From: an uncultured Vogesella sp. | Lineage (GTDB): Bacteria; Pseudomonadota; Gammaproteobacteria; Burkholderiales; Chromobacteriaceae | DNA length: 9,478 nt | NCBI GenBank assembly: GCA_946479405.1 | Contig: CAMLGD010000125.1 | Location: 1 to 9,478 of the forward strand | Direction: 5' to 3' | In this document: positions 1 through 6,508 of the stretch, piece by piece | How the letters are laid out: each line of letters opens with the position of its first letter | Numbering within the stretch: position 1 is the stretch's first letter | The notes under the pieces: generated by a model | Told to the model about the DNA's origin: nothing | The model's database searches: none | What the model saw: the letters and a program-made list of their open reading frames with translations, nothing else | Position numbers and translations under genes: made by a program

Positions 1-635
1 TGGGCGCCGGCTTCCCACCACTGGATGCTGGGCTTGAGCTGGTCCAGCTTCTTGAAGGCACGCTCCACGCCCGGCTTGGTGGCCAGCACCTTGTACACCT
101 CGGCCGGTTTCACGCCATCGGCCATCAGCGCGAATTCCAGCGTGTACTTGGCGCCTTTGCGCAGGCCGCGCTTGCCCGGAAATTTCTTCACGTCCCAGAA
201 ATCGGCCCAGTTCTGCGGCGCGGTTTTCAGCCGGTCGGCGTTGTAGGCCAGCGCAGTGGACCATACGAAGATGCCGGCACCGCACTCGGACCGCGCCGGT
301 TTCAGGTAGTCGGCCTGGTTGCCCAGCTGTTTCCAGTCGAGCTTCTCGAACAGGCCGTCCTCGCAGCCGCGCATCAGTTCCGGCGCTTCCACTTCCACCA
401 CGTCCCAGCTCACCTGGCGGGCGTCGACCATGGCCTTGATTCTGGCCATTTCGCCGTTGTAATCGCCGGGGGTTACCTTGTGGCCGCTGACTTTCTCGAA
501 GGTCTGGTAGTAGGCGACGGCCTGCGCGTCCTTGTTGGCGCCGCCAAAGGACACCACGGTGATGTCCTTGGCCAGCACCGGGCTGCATGCGGCGGCCACG
601 CCCAGCGCGGCAAGGTGGGGGATGAACTTGTCCAT
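1..635 (-). CDS. Polyamine-type ABC transporter substrate-binding protein (3' end outside window)
   Basis: Periplasmic solute-binding component of an ABC importer, PotD-like (spermidine/putrescine-type family). The visible 211 residues begin with a signal peptide: a short charged start (MDK), a hydrophobic Ala-rich stretch and a likely cleavage after SPVLA near residue 22. Mature protein opens with ITVVSFGGANKDAQ, the usual first beta strand and ligand loop of this fold; WDVVEVEAPEL, FVWSTALAYN and WADFWDVKKFPGKRGL follow, the last being typical of this family. Cys17 lies in the leader, but Ala at -3 makes a lipobox weak. The start at 635 is set by an AAAAGGAGT site 7 bases upstream. The rest of the gene and presumably the permease and ATPase genes lie to the left. 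Ligand is not determined: polyamine is the family default; a guanidino compound is possible given the genes to the right. Confidence 0.9.
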   Translation of the reverse strand, partial: MDKFIPHLAALGVAAACSPVLAKDITVVSFGGANKDAQAVAYYQTFEKVSGHKVTPGDYNGEMARIKAMVDARQVSWDVVEVEAPELMRGCEDGLFEKLDWKQLGNQADYLKPARSECGAGIFVWSTALAYNADRLKTAPQNWADFWDVKKFPGKRGLRKGAKYTLEFALMADGVKPAEVYKVLATKPGVERAFKKLDQLKPSIQWWEAGA

Positions 636-642
636 GCAAAGT

Positions 643-651
643 ACTCCTTTT
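643..651 (-). promoter_or_regulatory. Ribosome binding site of the substrate-binding protein gene
   Basis: Read on the minus strand this is AAAAGGAGT followed 7 bases later by the ATG at 635-633. It is the strongest Shine-Dalgarno match in the left part of the window and fixes the start of the signal peptide. Confidence 0.75.
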
Positions 652-803
652 GGTGTGTGTACGGCGGGGTGCCCCATGCAGGGGTCTGTTGTGCTGCTGG
701 TGTGTTTACTGCGGAACAGGTGCTGGTGCTGCGGCAGACGGGCGCCGCGGGCCGGACAAACGGCTGGCAGGGAGGCGGGCAGGGCGCCGGCATGATTGGC
801 AAT

Positions 804-819
804 GGCGCTGCGCAGCGCC
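804..819. repeat. 16-base perfect palindrome in the leader of the binding-protein gene
   Basis: GGCGCTGCGCAGCGCC is self-complementary over all 16 bases. As RNA it could form a 6-base-pair hairpin with a GCGC loop; as DNA it could bind a dimeric protein. It lies about 170 bases upstream of the start codon at 635. No U tract follows on either strand, so it is not an intrinsic terminator. Function unknown. Confidence 0.5.
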
Positions 820-869
820 GCCCACTGCGGTCAGCGGTTTGACAGGGGCAGTCTACGGAGCGCTGTTGG

Positions 870-924
870 ATAGCCAAAATATTTAAAAGCTATTCACAAG
901 ATAATTTTGACGTATGCAGTGACG
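870..924 (-). promoter_or_regulatory. AT-rich probable control region of the binding-protein gene
   Basis: A sharply AT-rich stretch in otherwise GC-rich DNA, between the cupin terminator and the long leader of the substrate-binding protein gene. It contains an inverted pair CAAAAT (875-880) and ATTTTG (904-909), which could be an operator. I could not find a convincing spaced -35/-10 pair: TTGTGA is present on the minus strand but no good -10 lies 16-18 bases further on. If transcription starts here the mRNA leader is over 200 bases long. The segment from 636 to 870 holds no convincing gene. Confidence 0.4.
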
Positions 925-957
925 AAAAAAAGCCGCGCCGGGTGGGCCGGCGCGGCC
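925..957 (-). terminator. Intrinsic terminator of the cupin gene
   Basis: A perfect 10-base-pair GC stem (932-941 GCCGCGCCGG with 947-956 CCGGCGCGGC) closes a 5-base loop and is followed, in the minus direction, by seven T residues (the A run at 925-931). It lies 31 bases past the cupin stop codon. Orientation of the U tract shows that it ends leftward transcription, so the binding-protein gene further left needs its own promoter. Confidence 0.9.
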
Positions 958-987
958 AGTGCAAGCAGACTCGGAATTAGGGGGCGC

Positions 988-1305
988 TTACTCGCTGCCG
1001 GCGCGCTCCACCACCAGGATGCGCGCCTCGCCTTGCGGGTGGGCAACGTGCTCGCAGCCGGCGGCGGCGTGGAAGATGTCGCCGGCTTGCAGCTGCAGCA
1101 CCTGCTCGTGGCGTTCGCTATCGAGGTAATGCATGCGCACGCGGCCATCCAGTACCACGAACAGCTCCTCGCCGTCGTTGACGTGCCAGTGGTAGGGCTG
1201 GTCGGTCCAGTGCAGGCGGGCGGTGACGCCATCCAGCGTGGCGATGTCCTTGGCGCCCCAGGCACGGCTGGCGGTGAAGTCGCGGGCGCGGGTGAGTTGC
1301 ATCAT
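988..1305 (-). CDS. Small single-domain cupin protein
   Basis: A 105-residue single beta-barrel cupin. Cupin motif 1 is visible as HWHVNDGEELFVVLDG (His39, His41, then Glu46 or Glu47, Gly54), motif 2 as GDIFHAAAGCEH (Gly75, Gly83, His86), with the usual proline replaced by alanine. Three His and one Glu are therefore in place to hold a divalent metal. Such proteins range from small isomerases and dioxygenases to sugar or ligand sensors, and size alone does not decide. Two ATGs stand in tandem at 1305 and 1302; a GGAGA site 5 bases upstream favours 1305 over an in-frame ATG at 1332 that would overlap that site. It is followed by its own terminator and stands alone between the HD-GYP gene and the binding-protein gene. 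No substrate can be inferred. Confidence 0.85.
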   Translation of the reverse strand: MMQLTRARDFTASRAWGAKDIATLDGVTARLHWTDQPYHWHVNDGEELFVVLDGRVRMHYLDSERHEQVLQLQAGDIFHAAAGCEHVAHPQGEARILVVERAGSE

Positions 1306-1310
1306 ATTGC

Positions 1311-1315
1311 TCTCC
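1311..1315 (-). promoter_or_regulatory. Ribosome binding site that decides the cupin start
   Basis: GGAGA on the minus strand, 5 bases before the ATG at 1305-1303. It lies inside the longer reading frame that starts at 1332, so the longer version would need initiation upstream of its own best Shine-Dalgarno site. This supports the 105-residue form. Confidence 0.65.
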
Positions 1316-1330
1316 GGTTGGGCGGCCGGC

Positions 1331-1345
1331 ACAAGGTTGGCCGCA
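1331..1345 (+). repeat. Short dispersed repeat, copy 1
   Basis: ACAAGGTTGGCCGCA occurs here and again at 6680-6694 in the same orientation. Both copies are preceded by GCCGGC (directly here, one base further away in copy 2), then by a TTG and TCTCC in the same order with small gaps. This copy sits just upstream of the cupin ribosome site. A chance 15-mer match is unlikely but not excluded in GC-rich DNA. Confidence 0.45.
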
Positions 1346-1421
1346 TGGCATCAGCAGAATCAGCTGCCATTGTGCCGGTGGCGGCACTGCCTGCCCGGGG
1401 GTGTTCGCGCCGAGTGGCGGA

Positions 1422-1438
1422 CCGATTGCGCCAATCGG
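1422..1438. repeat. Perfect 7-base inverted repeat upstream of the cupin gene
   Basis: CCGATTG, a 3-base centre (CGC), and CAATCGG. It is 117 bases upstream of the cupin start. The short symmetric form suits a dimeric DNA-binding protein better than a transcription terminator, as no T run follows. Possible operator for the cupin gene; the regulator is unknown. Confidence 0.45.
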
Positions 1439-1596
1439 ATGCTGGCCATGCAACGCGGACGGTTGGTGCGGGGCGGCGTGTGGCTGGTGAGGAGGCTGTC
1501 GTTGTGGCGGGTTAGGCGCGGTGGCGGAAAAGCGGTTGCGCCGCCCGCAGGGTGGGGCGGGCTGGCGGCATCAGGCGGCGGGGGATGCGTGTTGCC

Positions 1597-2643
1597 TCAG
1601 GCCGGCAGCGGCCATAGGGCGCCCAGCTTTTGCAGGTGGCGGGTTTCCACCTGCACGGTCAGCTGGCTGGCGATATTGCCGTCGGCGTCCAGCCGCTGTT
1701 CCAGCTCGCGCAGCGGTGCCAGCAGCGGCAGGTTGAGCTGCTCGCCCTGCGCCACCACGATGGCGGTGTCGCCACTGTTCAGCCGCACGAAGCTGCCGCT
1801 GGGATACACCCCCAGCAGTTTGACCAGCTGAGCGGTGTAGCGGGGGTCGAACTGTTCGCCGCTCTGGGTATACAGCTGTGCCAGCGCGCGCTGTGCCGGC
1901 ACCGGTTGGCGATAGCTGCGCGGCATCAGCTTGGCGGTGGAGATGTCGATTACGCGCAACAGCTGCGCCAGCGGCGAAATCTGCTCCTGCGCCAGATGGA
2001 ACGGGTAGCCGTTGCCATCGAAGCGCTCGTGGTGGCCCAGCACGCACGGGTGCAGTAGCGGGCTGTCGAAACCCAGTTCGCGCAGCAGCGCCGAGCTGAC
2101 CAGCGGGTGGATTTCCAGCCGTTTGCGCTGGCTGGTGCTGAGTGGGCCTTCGTGTTGCGCCAGCTCGTTGTGCAGCGTGGCCGAGCCCAGGTTCATGCAC
2201 AGTGCGGCCAACATCAGGTTGTCCTGCTCGTCCGGCGGCAGATACAGCGCGCCGGCCAGCAGGCAGGCCAGCAACGCCGCGTTGATGCCGTGCTGGGCGG
2301 TGTAGTCCTGCCACGGACACAGCATGATGGCGGCGATGGCGCCATCTGGCGTGTGCTGCACCAGCGTCTGCAGCCGTGCCAGCAACGCACGGATGTCCTC
2401 GCCCTGCAGATTGGGTGGCGACAGGTACAGCAGCTGGCCGAAATACTGCGCCAGCGCCAGCACTTCCTGCAGCGCATCGCGCTGGCGCTCGGGGGCCGGT
2501 GGCAGCAGTTTGCCCTGGTGCGGGGCATACAGCCGCTGACGGAACTTGCCGGTCAGCGCAAAGTGCCAGTCGCCTTCCTGCTGCAGCCGGTTCTGTACGA
2601 ACAGGCCGGCGGGCAGGTAGTAGAGAGAGGGATCGATCGTCAT
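1597..2643 (-). CDS. Degenerate HD-GYP domain protein
   Basis: A 348-residue protein of the HD-GYP class, whose active members are metal-dependent phosphodiesterases that break down cyclic di-GMP. The GYP half is well kept: LEIHPLVSSALL (His179), GHHERFDGNGYPFHL (His204, His205, Glu206, GYP at 212-214), and VIDISTAKLMPRSYR (Asp233), with a preceding His118. The HD dyad expected near residues 150-151, normally in a HDIGK-like motif, reads MNLGS here. Two first-shell metal ligands are therefore lost. Residues 1-60 look like the N-terminal region seen in such proteins; about 70 C-terminal residues follow. The start at 2643 opens with MTIDPSLYYLPAGLFV and lacks a clear Shine-Dalgarno site; an in-frame ATG at 2799 would add 52 residues of unlikely sequence. 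Likely a binding or regulatory protein, or an enzyme with altered metal use. Confidence 0.8.
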   Translation of the reverse strand: MTIDPSLYYLPAGLFVQNRLQQEGDWHFALTGKFRQRLYAPHQGKLLPPAPERQRDALQEVLALAQYFGQLLYLSPPNLQGEDIRALLARLQTLVQHTPDGAIAAIMLCPWQDYTAQHGINAALLACLLAGALYLPPDEQDNLMLAALCMNLGSATLHNELAQHEGPLSTSQRKRLEIHPLVSSALLRELGFDSPLLHPCVLGHHERFDGNGYPFHLAQEQISPLAQLLRVIDISTAKLMPRSYRQPVPAQRALAQLYTQSGEQFDPRYTAQLVKLLGVYPSGSFVRLNSGDTAIVVAQGEQLNLPLLAPLRELEQRLDADGNIASQLTVQVETRHLQKLGALWPLPA

Positions 2644-2817
2644 TTTGATCGCGTCGTGTAACGAAAACAGGTTCCGGCCGTGGCTGCCACTTTGCCCGGC
2701 GCAGAGGCTGGTAATCAAGGCGGTGAAAACTTGAAAGCAACCGCTATTACTGTTGTACCACTCTACCTTTAATGCCTGATGAATGGAACAGCATGGCACG
2801 GTGCGGCGCCGCCCGGA

Positions 2818-3717
2818 TCAGGGGTGTTCCGGCAGCAAGTCCGCCATGAAGGCGCGCAACACGGTCGGCAGCGGCACGCCGCGCCGGGTAATGGCGCTGA
2901 ATGGCCAGTCGGAGTGAAAGCGCGCCGGGGCGATCTGGCGCATGTCGCCACTTTCCACCCAGCGGGCGGCATAGTGGCTGGGCAGAAAGCCGATGTAGGC
3001 GCCGGACAGGATCAGCATTGCCTGCGCCTCGATATTGTCCACCGTGGCCGCCGCCTTGTGCGCCTGCAGCTGTTGCAGATCGCGCTGCTGCAGGTAGCCG
3101 CGCGCCACGATATGGCTGGCGGCAATGCGCTCGAACAGTCCGCTGTCCTCGTCGTTGGCGGCAAACAGCGGGCTGTAGCGGCTGCAGAACAGCCCATCCG
3201 GCTCGTGGTACAGCTGGGCGTAGGACAGCCCGGCCACGCGCAGCGGGAAGTGGCCGATGGCGATATGCAGCCGACCATCCAGCACCCGTTCTTCCAGTTC
3301 GGCCGGCATGCCGATGTAGACATCCAGGTGCACATCATGGCCGCGACTCACGAACTGGCGCAGCGCGCGCGCCAGTGGCGAATCGGCATCGCTGATGGTG
3401 TTGTCGATGATGCCCAGATACAGCTTGCCGGAAATGTGCTGCTTCAGCGCACTGGTATCCAGGCAGAAGGTATCCACCGCCAGCAGCAGGCGCTGTGTCG
3501 CCTCATAGGTGGCGCTGCCGTATTCGGTCAGGCGAAAGCCGCCGCGGCCGCGCTCGCACAGGGTCACCCCCAGCCGGGTTTCCAGATTGGTCATCTGCTC
3601 GCTGATGCTGGACTGGCTCATGTTCAGCGTGGCCTGCGCCGCGGAAAAGCCGCCGCACTTCACGATGGTCATGAATACCCGCAGCAGCTTCAGATCGACA
3701 TCCTGCAGTTGCTTCAT
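2818..3717 (-). CDS. LysR-type transcriptional regulator, divergent from the ureohydrolase operon
   Basis: A 299-residue regulator, the normal length for this family. The N-terminal winged helix-turn-helix covers about residues 6-65: DLKLLRVFMTIVKCGGFSAA leads into the recognition helix NMSQSSISEQMTNLETRLG, followed by the wing ERGRGGFRLTEYG. Residues 95-295 form the two-lobed inducer-binding domain (KLYLGIIDN starts it; DGRLHIAIG and GAYIGFLPSHYA are typical segments). The start is supported by GGGGAG 5 bases upstream. It is transcribed away from the ureohydrolase gene across a 241-base gap, the classic arrangement in which the regulator activates the divergent catabolic operon in response to a pathway compound and represses its own gene. 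Inducer unknown. Position 53 is Cys where many relatives have Phe (LF.R becomes LCER), a minor change. Confidence 0.92.
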   Translation of the reverse strand: MKQLQDVDLKLLRVFMTIVKCGGFSAAQATLNMSQSSISEQMTNLETRLGVTLCERGRGGFRLTEYGSATYEATQRLLLAVDTFCLDTSALKQHISGKLYLGIIDNTISDADSPLARALRQFVSRGHDVHLDVYIGMPAELEERVLDGRLHIAIGHFPLRVAGLSYAQLYHEPDGLFCSRYSPLFAANDEDSGLFERIAASHIVARGYLQQRDLQQLQAHKAAATVDNIEAQAMLILSGAYIGFLPSHYAARWVESGDMRQIAPARFHSDWPFSAITRRGVPLPTVLRAFMADLLPEHP

Positions 3718-3773
3718 GCTTTCTCCCCGCTGCCGATCGCGCTTTCAATAACTATCTTGCGGCGAATGGCCGT

Positions 3774-3837
3774 GAAAACCGGCTGAAAAACGCGTGTTTT
3801 CCTAGGTCCGCCGCCGCTGCGGCTTACTTCGGAAAAC
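3774..3837. promoter_or_regulatory. Probable LysR-type operator: phased GAAAAC-type elements
   Basis: Related A/T-run elements lie at 3774 (GAAAACC), 3785 (GAAAAAC), 3796 (GTTTTCC, inverted) and 3831 (GGAAAAC). The first three are spaced by exactly 11 bases, about one DNA turn. 3785-3801 is a near-palindrome, GAAAA and TTTTC around ACGCGT, and GTTTTCC with GGAAAAC forms a perfect inverted pair with a 28-base spacer. Relative to the proposed start near 3871, the upstream group lies around -97 to -69 and the last element at about -40 to -34, close to the recognition-site plus activation-site layout known for LysR regulators. Assigning these to the adjacent LysR gene is inference. Confidence 0.5.
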
Positions 3838-3858
3838 CCGATGTGTGTATCTGATCTT

Positions 3859-3864
3859 TATTAT
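3859..3864 (+). promoter_or_regulatory. Probable -10 box of the ureohydrolase operon promoter
   Basis: TATTAT matches the sigma-70 -10 consensus at five of six bases, in the only AT-rich patch of the divergent gap. The base positions 17 upstream (ACCCGA) do not resemble a -35 box, as expected of an activator-dependent promoter. A GGAAAAC element (3831-3837) lies against the -35 position. Transcription would begin near 3871, giving a leader of roughly 88 bases. Confidence 0.45.
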
Positions 3865-3946
3865 TTTTTCGACGCGAATCTCTGCGCATAGTCATGGAAA
3901 CACCGGGCGCCATGCAAGCCCCGGCCTGCAGCAGTACATCACATGC

Positions 3947-3954
3947 GGAGAGAG
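3947..3954 (+). promoter_or_regulatory. Ribosome binding site that decides the ureohydrolase start
   Basis: GGAGAGAG ends 4 bases before the ATG at 3959 (GGAG itself is 8 bases away). The same frame is open from an ATG at 3845, but that start would place translation before the proposed transcription start and add 38 residues of unlikely sequence, so 3959 is preferred. Confidence 0.7.
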
Positions 3955-3958
3955 ACTC

Positions 3959-4936
3959 ATGTCGAAAAACAGTTACGAAGAAGGTCGCCTGAACCTGCCG
4001 TTCGTTGGCCACTGCACCTTCGCCAAGGCCCCGGTCTGTCTGGACTGGGAACGCATCGACGCCGACGTGGCGATTCTGGGTGCGCCCAATGACATGGGCA
4101 CCCAGTGGCGTGCCGGTGCCCGCTTCGGCCCGCGCGGCATTCGCGAGGCCTCCACGCTGTTCTCCTTCGGCCATGCCGGCGCCTACGACTTTGAAGACGA
4201 CGTGATGTACCTCACCCGCGAGGACGTGCGCATGGTGGACGTGGGCGATGCCGACATCGTGCACACCGACATGGCCAGCAGTAACGCCAACATCGAGCTG
4301 GCGGTGCGCAAGATCCTGGCATCCGGCGCCATGCCGGTGGTGCTGGGCGGCGACCATTCCATCCACGCGCCGGTGATCAAGGCGTTTGAGGGCAAGGGTC
4401 CGATCCACATCCTGCATATCGATGCCCATCTCGACTTTGTCGATGAGCGCCATGGCGTGCGCTACGGCCACGGCAGCCCGCTGCGCCGCGCGTCGGAGAT
4501 GGATCACATCGTCGGCATGACCCAGCTGGGCATCCGCAACGTGTCGTCTTCCAACCGCGATGACTACGCTGCCGCCCGTGCCGCCGGCTCCACCGTGCTG
4601 TCGGTGCGCCAGGTGCGCGCACTGGGGGCCGAGGGTGTGCTGGCGCAGATTCCGGATGCGGCCAACTACTACATCACCATCGATATCGATGGCTTCGACC
4701 CATCCATTGCGCCGGGCACCGGCACCCCCAGCCACGGCGGTTTCCAGTACTACGAAGTGCTGGAAATCATCCAGGGCTTGGTCCAGCGCAGCCAGGGCCG
4801 CATCGTCGGCATGGATCTGGTGGAAGTGGCGCCGGCCTACGACCCGACCGGGGTGACCTCCATCCTGGCCGCTCAGCTGCTGATGAACAGCATCGGCTTC
4901 ATTTTCCACGCCCGCGCCGAAGCACGACGCGGCTGA
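3959..4936 (+). CDS. Ureohydrolase family enzyme (agmatinase / guanidino-acid hydrolase type)
   Basis: A 325-residue cytosolic member of the arginase/agmatinase superfamily, which hydrolyses a guanidino group to urea and an amine at a two-metal centre (usually manganese). All metal ligands are visible: GGDHSI (His133), HIDAHLDF (Asp155, His157, Asp159) and TIDIDGFDPSIAPGTGTP (Asp242, Asp244), plus MDLVEVAP with Glu289. The substrate-side loop between, YGHGSPLRRASEM (about 169-181), is of the non-arginase type, so agmatine, 4-guanidinobutyrate, 3-guanidinopropionate or a related compound are candidates, and sequence alone does not choose. N-terminal APNDMGTQWRAGARFGPRGIR is the family's conserved opening. 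It is the first gene of the operon, divergent from a LysR regulator as guanidinobutyrase and guanidinopropionase genes are in pseudomonads. A 60-base gap leads to the aldehyde dehydrogenase. A plain agmatinase label (speB) is not justified. Confidence 0.9.
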   Translation: MSKNSYEEGRLNLPFVGHCTFAKAPVCLDWERIDADVAILGAPNDMGTQWRAGARFGPRGIREASTLFSFGHAGAYDFEDDVMYLTREDVRMVDVGDADIVHTDMASSNANIELAVRKILASGAMPVVLGGDHSIHAPVIKAFEGKGPIHILHIDAHLDFVDERHGVRYGHGSPLRRASEMDHIVGMTQLGIRNVSSSNRDDYAAARAAGSTVLSVRQVRALGAEGVLAQIPDAANYYITIDIDGFDPSIAPGTGTPSHGGFQYYEVLEIIQGLVQRSQGRIVGMDLVEVAPAYDPTGVTSILAAQLLMNSIGFIFHARAEARRG

Positions 4937-4983
4937 ACAGCACCTGTCGCGCCAGCCTCGCGTAGATGAGGCGGCGTTGAGAA

Positions 4984-4990
4984 AGAGGAG
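4984..4990 (+). promoter_or_regulatory. Ribosome binding site of the aldehyde dehydrogenase gene
   Basis: AGAGGAG, 6 bases before the ATG at 4997. Near-ideal sequence and spacing; it confirms the annotated start of the dehydrogenase. Confidence 0.75.
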
Positions 4991-4996
4991 AACAAC

Positions 4997-6508
4997 ATGG
5001 ATCAAGTGGTACAGCAGTATCTGGCGCACTACGGCGTGTCCGCCGCTACGTGCGCGTTTCTGGCCAGGCCGCAGAAGATGTTCATCGGCGGGCAGTGGCT
5101 GGATGCCAGCGACGGCGGTCGTTTCAAGGTAACCGAGCCGTCCACCGAGGGCGAGATCACCAGCGTACCGGCCGCCACCGTGGCCGACCTCGACCGCGCC
5201 GTGGCCGCCGCCCGCGCGCAGTTCGATGGTGGCGAGTGGCGTCAGCTCAAGCCGCTGGCACGCGAACGCCTGCTGCAGCGGCTGGCCGACCTGATGGAAC
5301 AGCACGCCGACGAGCTGGCCGAGCTGGAAGCCATCGACATGGGCAAGTCGGTTGCCTTCGCCCGCGATATCGATGTGCAGGGCTCGGTGGATACCATCCG
5401 CTACTTTGCCGGCTGGGCCAGCAAGCTGCATGGCCGCACCGTGGCGCCGTCGTCGCTGCCGGGCAACTACCTGGCCTACACCCGCAAGGAGCCGCTGGGC
5501 GTGGTTGCCGCCATCGTGCCGTGGAACTTCCCGCTGCAGACCATGGTGTGGAAACTGGCGGCCGCGCTGGCAGTGGGCTGCACCATGGTGATCAAGCCGG
5601 CGGAGCTTACCTCGCTGTCCACGCTGCGCTTTGCCGAGCTGGTGCAAGCGGCCGGCATTCCGGCTGGCGTGGTCAACATCGTTACCGGCCGCGGCAGCGT
5701 GATCGGCGCGGCCATGGCCAGCCACCCGGGCATCGACAAGCTCACCTTTACCGGCTCCACCCCGGTTGGCCGCAAGGTGGGTGCCGTCGCGGTGGAGCAG
5801 CTCAAGCATGTGACGCTGGAGCTGGGCGGCAAGTCGCCGGTGATCGTGCTGGCCGATGCCGACCTGAAAGCCGCGGCCAACGCGGTGGTAAATGGCGTGT
5901 TCTTCAACGCCGGCCAGGTGTGTGATGCCGGTACCCGTGTCTACGTGGCGCGCAGCGTGTACCAGCCGTTCCTGGACGAACTGGTGGCGCTGACCCGCGA
6001 ACTGAAGATTGCCCCCGGTCTGGACCCGGACTGCTACATCAGCCCGCTGGTGTCGGCGCAGCAGAAGGACAGCGTGCTGTCCTACATCGCCAGCGGCATC
6101 GCGGAAGGCGCCGAGCTGCTGTGCGGCGGCCAGGCGCTGGCCGGCCCCGGCTTCTTTGTGCAGCCGACCATCTTTGCCCACTGCCGCCAGGACATGCGCA
6201 TCGTGCGCGAGGAAATCTTCGGCCCGGTGCTGGTTACCCTGCCGTTCGACGAACTGGACGACGCCATCGCCATGGCCAATGACAGCGAGTACGGTCTGGC
6301 GGCAGCGATCTACTCCAACGATCTGGGCCTGGTGCACAGCCTGATTCCGCGCCTCGACGCCGGCATGGTGTACGTCAACGCGCACGGCACCATCGACCCG
6401 GCGCTGCCGTTCGGTGGCGTCAAGGGTTCCGGCTTTGGCAAGGACCTGGGGCCGGAGCAGCTGGAGCACCTGATGATCAGCAAGGCGGTGTGGATCACGC
6501 TGCCCTGA
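4997..6508 (+). CDS. NAD(P)-dependent aldehyde dehydrogenase
   Basis: A full-length 503-residue aldehyde dehydrogenase that oxidises an aldehyde to the carboxylic acid. The catalytic set is complete: IVPWNFP with Asn177, the cofactor lysine in VIKPAE (Lys200), FTGSTPVG at 251-258 of the nucleotide fold, the general base in LELGGKSP (Glu275), the nucleophile in NAGQVCDAG (Cys309), and EEIFGP (Glu406, Phe408) for ribose binding. The C-terminal VYVNAHGTIDPALPFGGVKGSGFGKDLG resembles the phenylacetaldehyde dehydrogenase (FeaB-like) branch more than betaine aldehyde dehydrogenase, going by memory of those families. Asp310 directly after the catalytic cysteine is less usual than Cys, Ala or Thr and may bear on substrate choice. 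Between a ureohydrolase and a permease plus alcohol dehydrogenase, it probably oxidises a guanidino- or amino-aldehyde. A GC hairpin at its stop (CTGCCC/GGGCAG, 6499-6516) has no U tract and need not stop transcription. Confidence 0.92.
   Translation: MDQVVQQYLAHYGVSAATCAFLARPQKMFIGGQWLDASDGGRFKVTEPSTEGEITSVPAATVADLDRAVAAARAQFDGGEWRQLKPLARERLLQRLADLMEQHADELAELEAIDMGKSVAFARDIDVQGSVDTIRYFAGWASKLHGRTVAPSSLPGNYLAYTRKEPLGVVAAIVPWNFPLQTMVWKLAAALAVGCTMVIKPAELTSLSTLRFAELVQAAGIPAGVVNIVTGRGSVIGAAMASHPGIDKLTFTGSTPVGRKVGAVAVEQLKHVTLELGGKSPVIVLADADLKAAANAVVNGVFFNAGQVCDAGTRVYVARSVYQPFLDELVALTRELKIAPGLDPDCYISPLVSAQQKDSVLSYIASGIAEGAELLCGGQALAGPGFFVQPTIFAHCRQDMRIVREEIFGPVLVTLPFDELDDAIAMANDSEYGLAAAIYSNDLGLVHSLIPRLDAGMVYVNAHGTIDPALPFGGVKGSGFGKDLGPEQLEHLMISKAVWITLP

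Larger units (their letters stand above)
1306..1596. other. Gene gap between HD-GYP and cupin genes
   Basis: 291 bases with no believable gene; reading frames here on either strand lack ribosome sites and family resemblance. It holds the cupin ribosome site, a perfect inverted repeat at 1422-1438, a member of a short dispersed repeat at 1311-1345, and a GC hairpin with arms at 1543-1548 and 1557-1562. That hairpin follows the HD-GYP stop by about 35 bases but has no T run directly behind it, so I do not call it a terminator. Confidence 0.5.

Noticed and set aside
907..1515. 202-codon plus-strand frame over the cupin gene
   Set aside because: It runs through the cupin terminator hairpin and is antisense to the cupin motifs; no ribosome site.
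1543..1562. GCCCGC/GCGGGC hairpin as terminator of the HD-GYP gene
   Set aside because: Only 6 base pairs with an 8-base loop and no T run directly after it in the minus direction.
2779..3786. 335-codon plus-strand frame over the LysR gene
   Set aside because: The minus strand has a full LysR protein with a good ribosome site; the plus-strand product has no recognisable fold.
3871..3958. Guanidine riboswitch in the ureohydrolase leader
   Set aside because: The leader is about 88 bases and I find none of the conserved guanidine-I segments nor paired ACGR-loop hairpins of guanidine-II; only a weak CCGGG/CCCGG stem.
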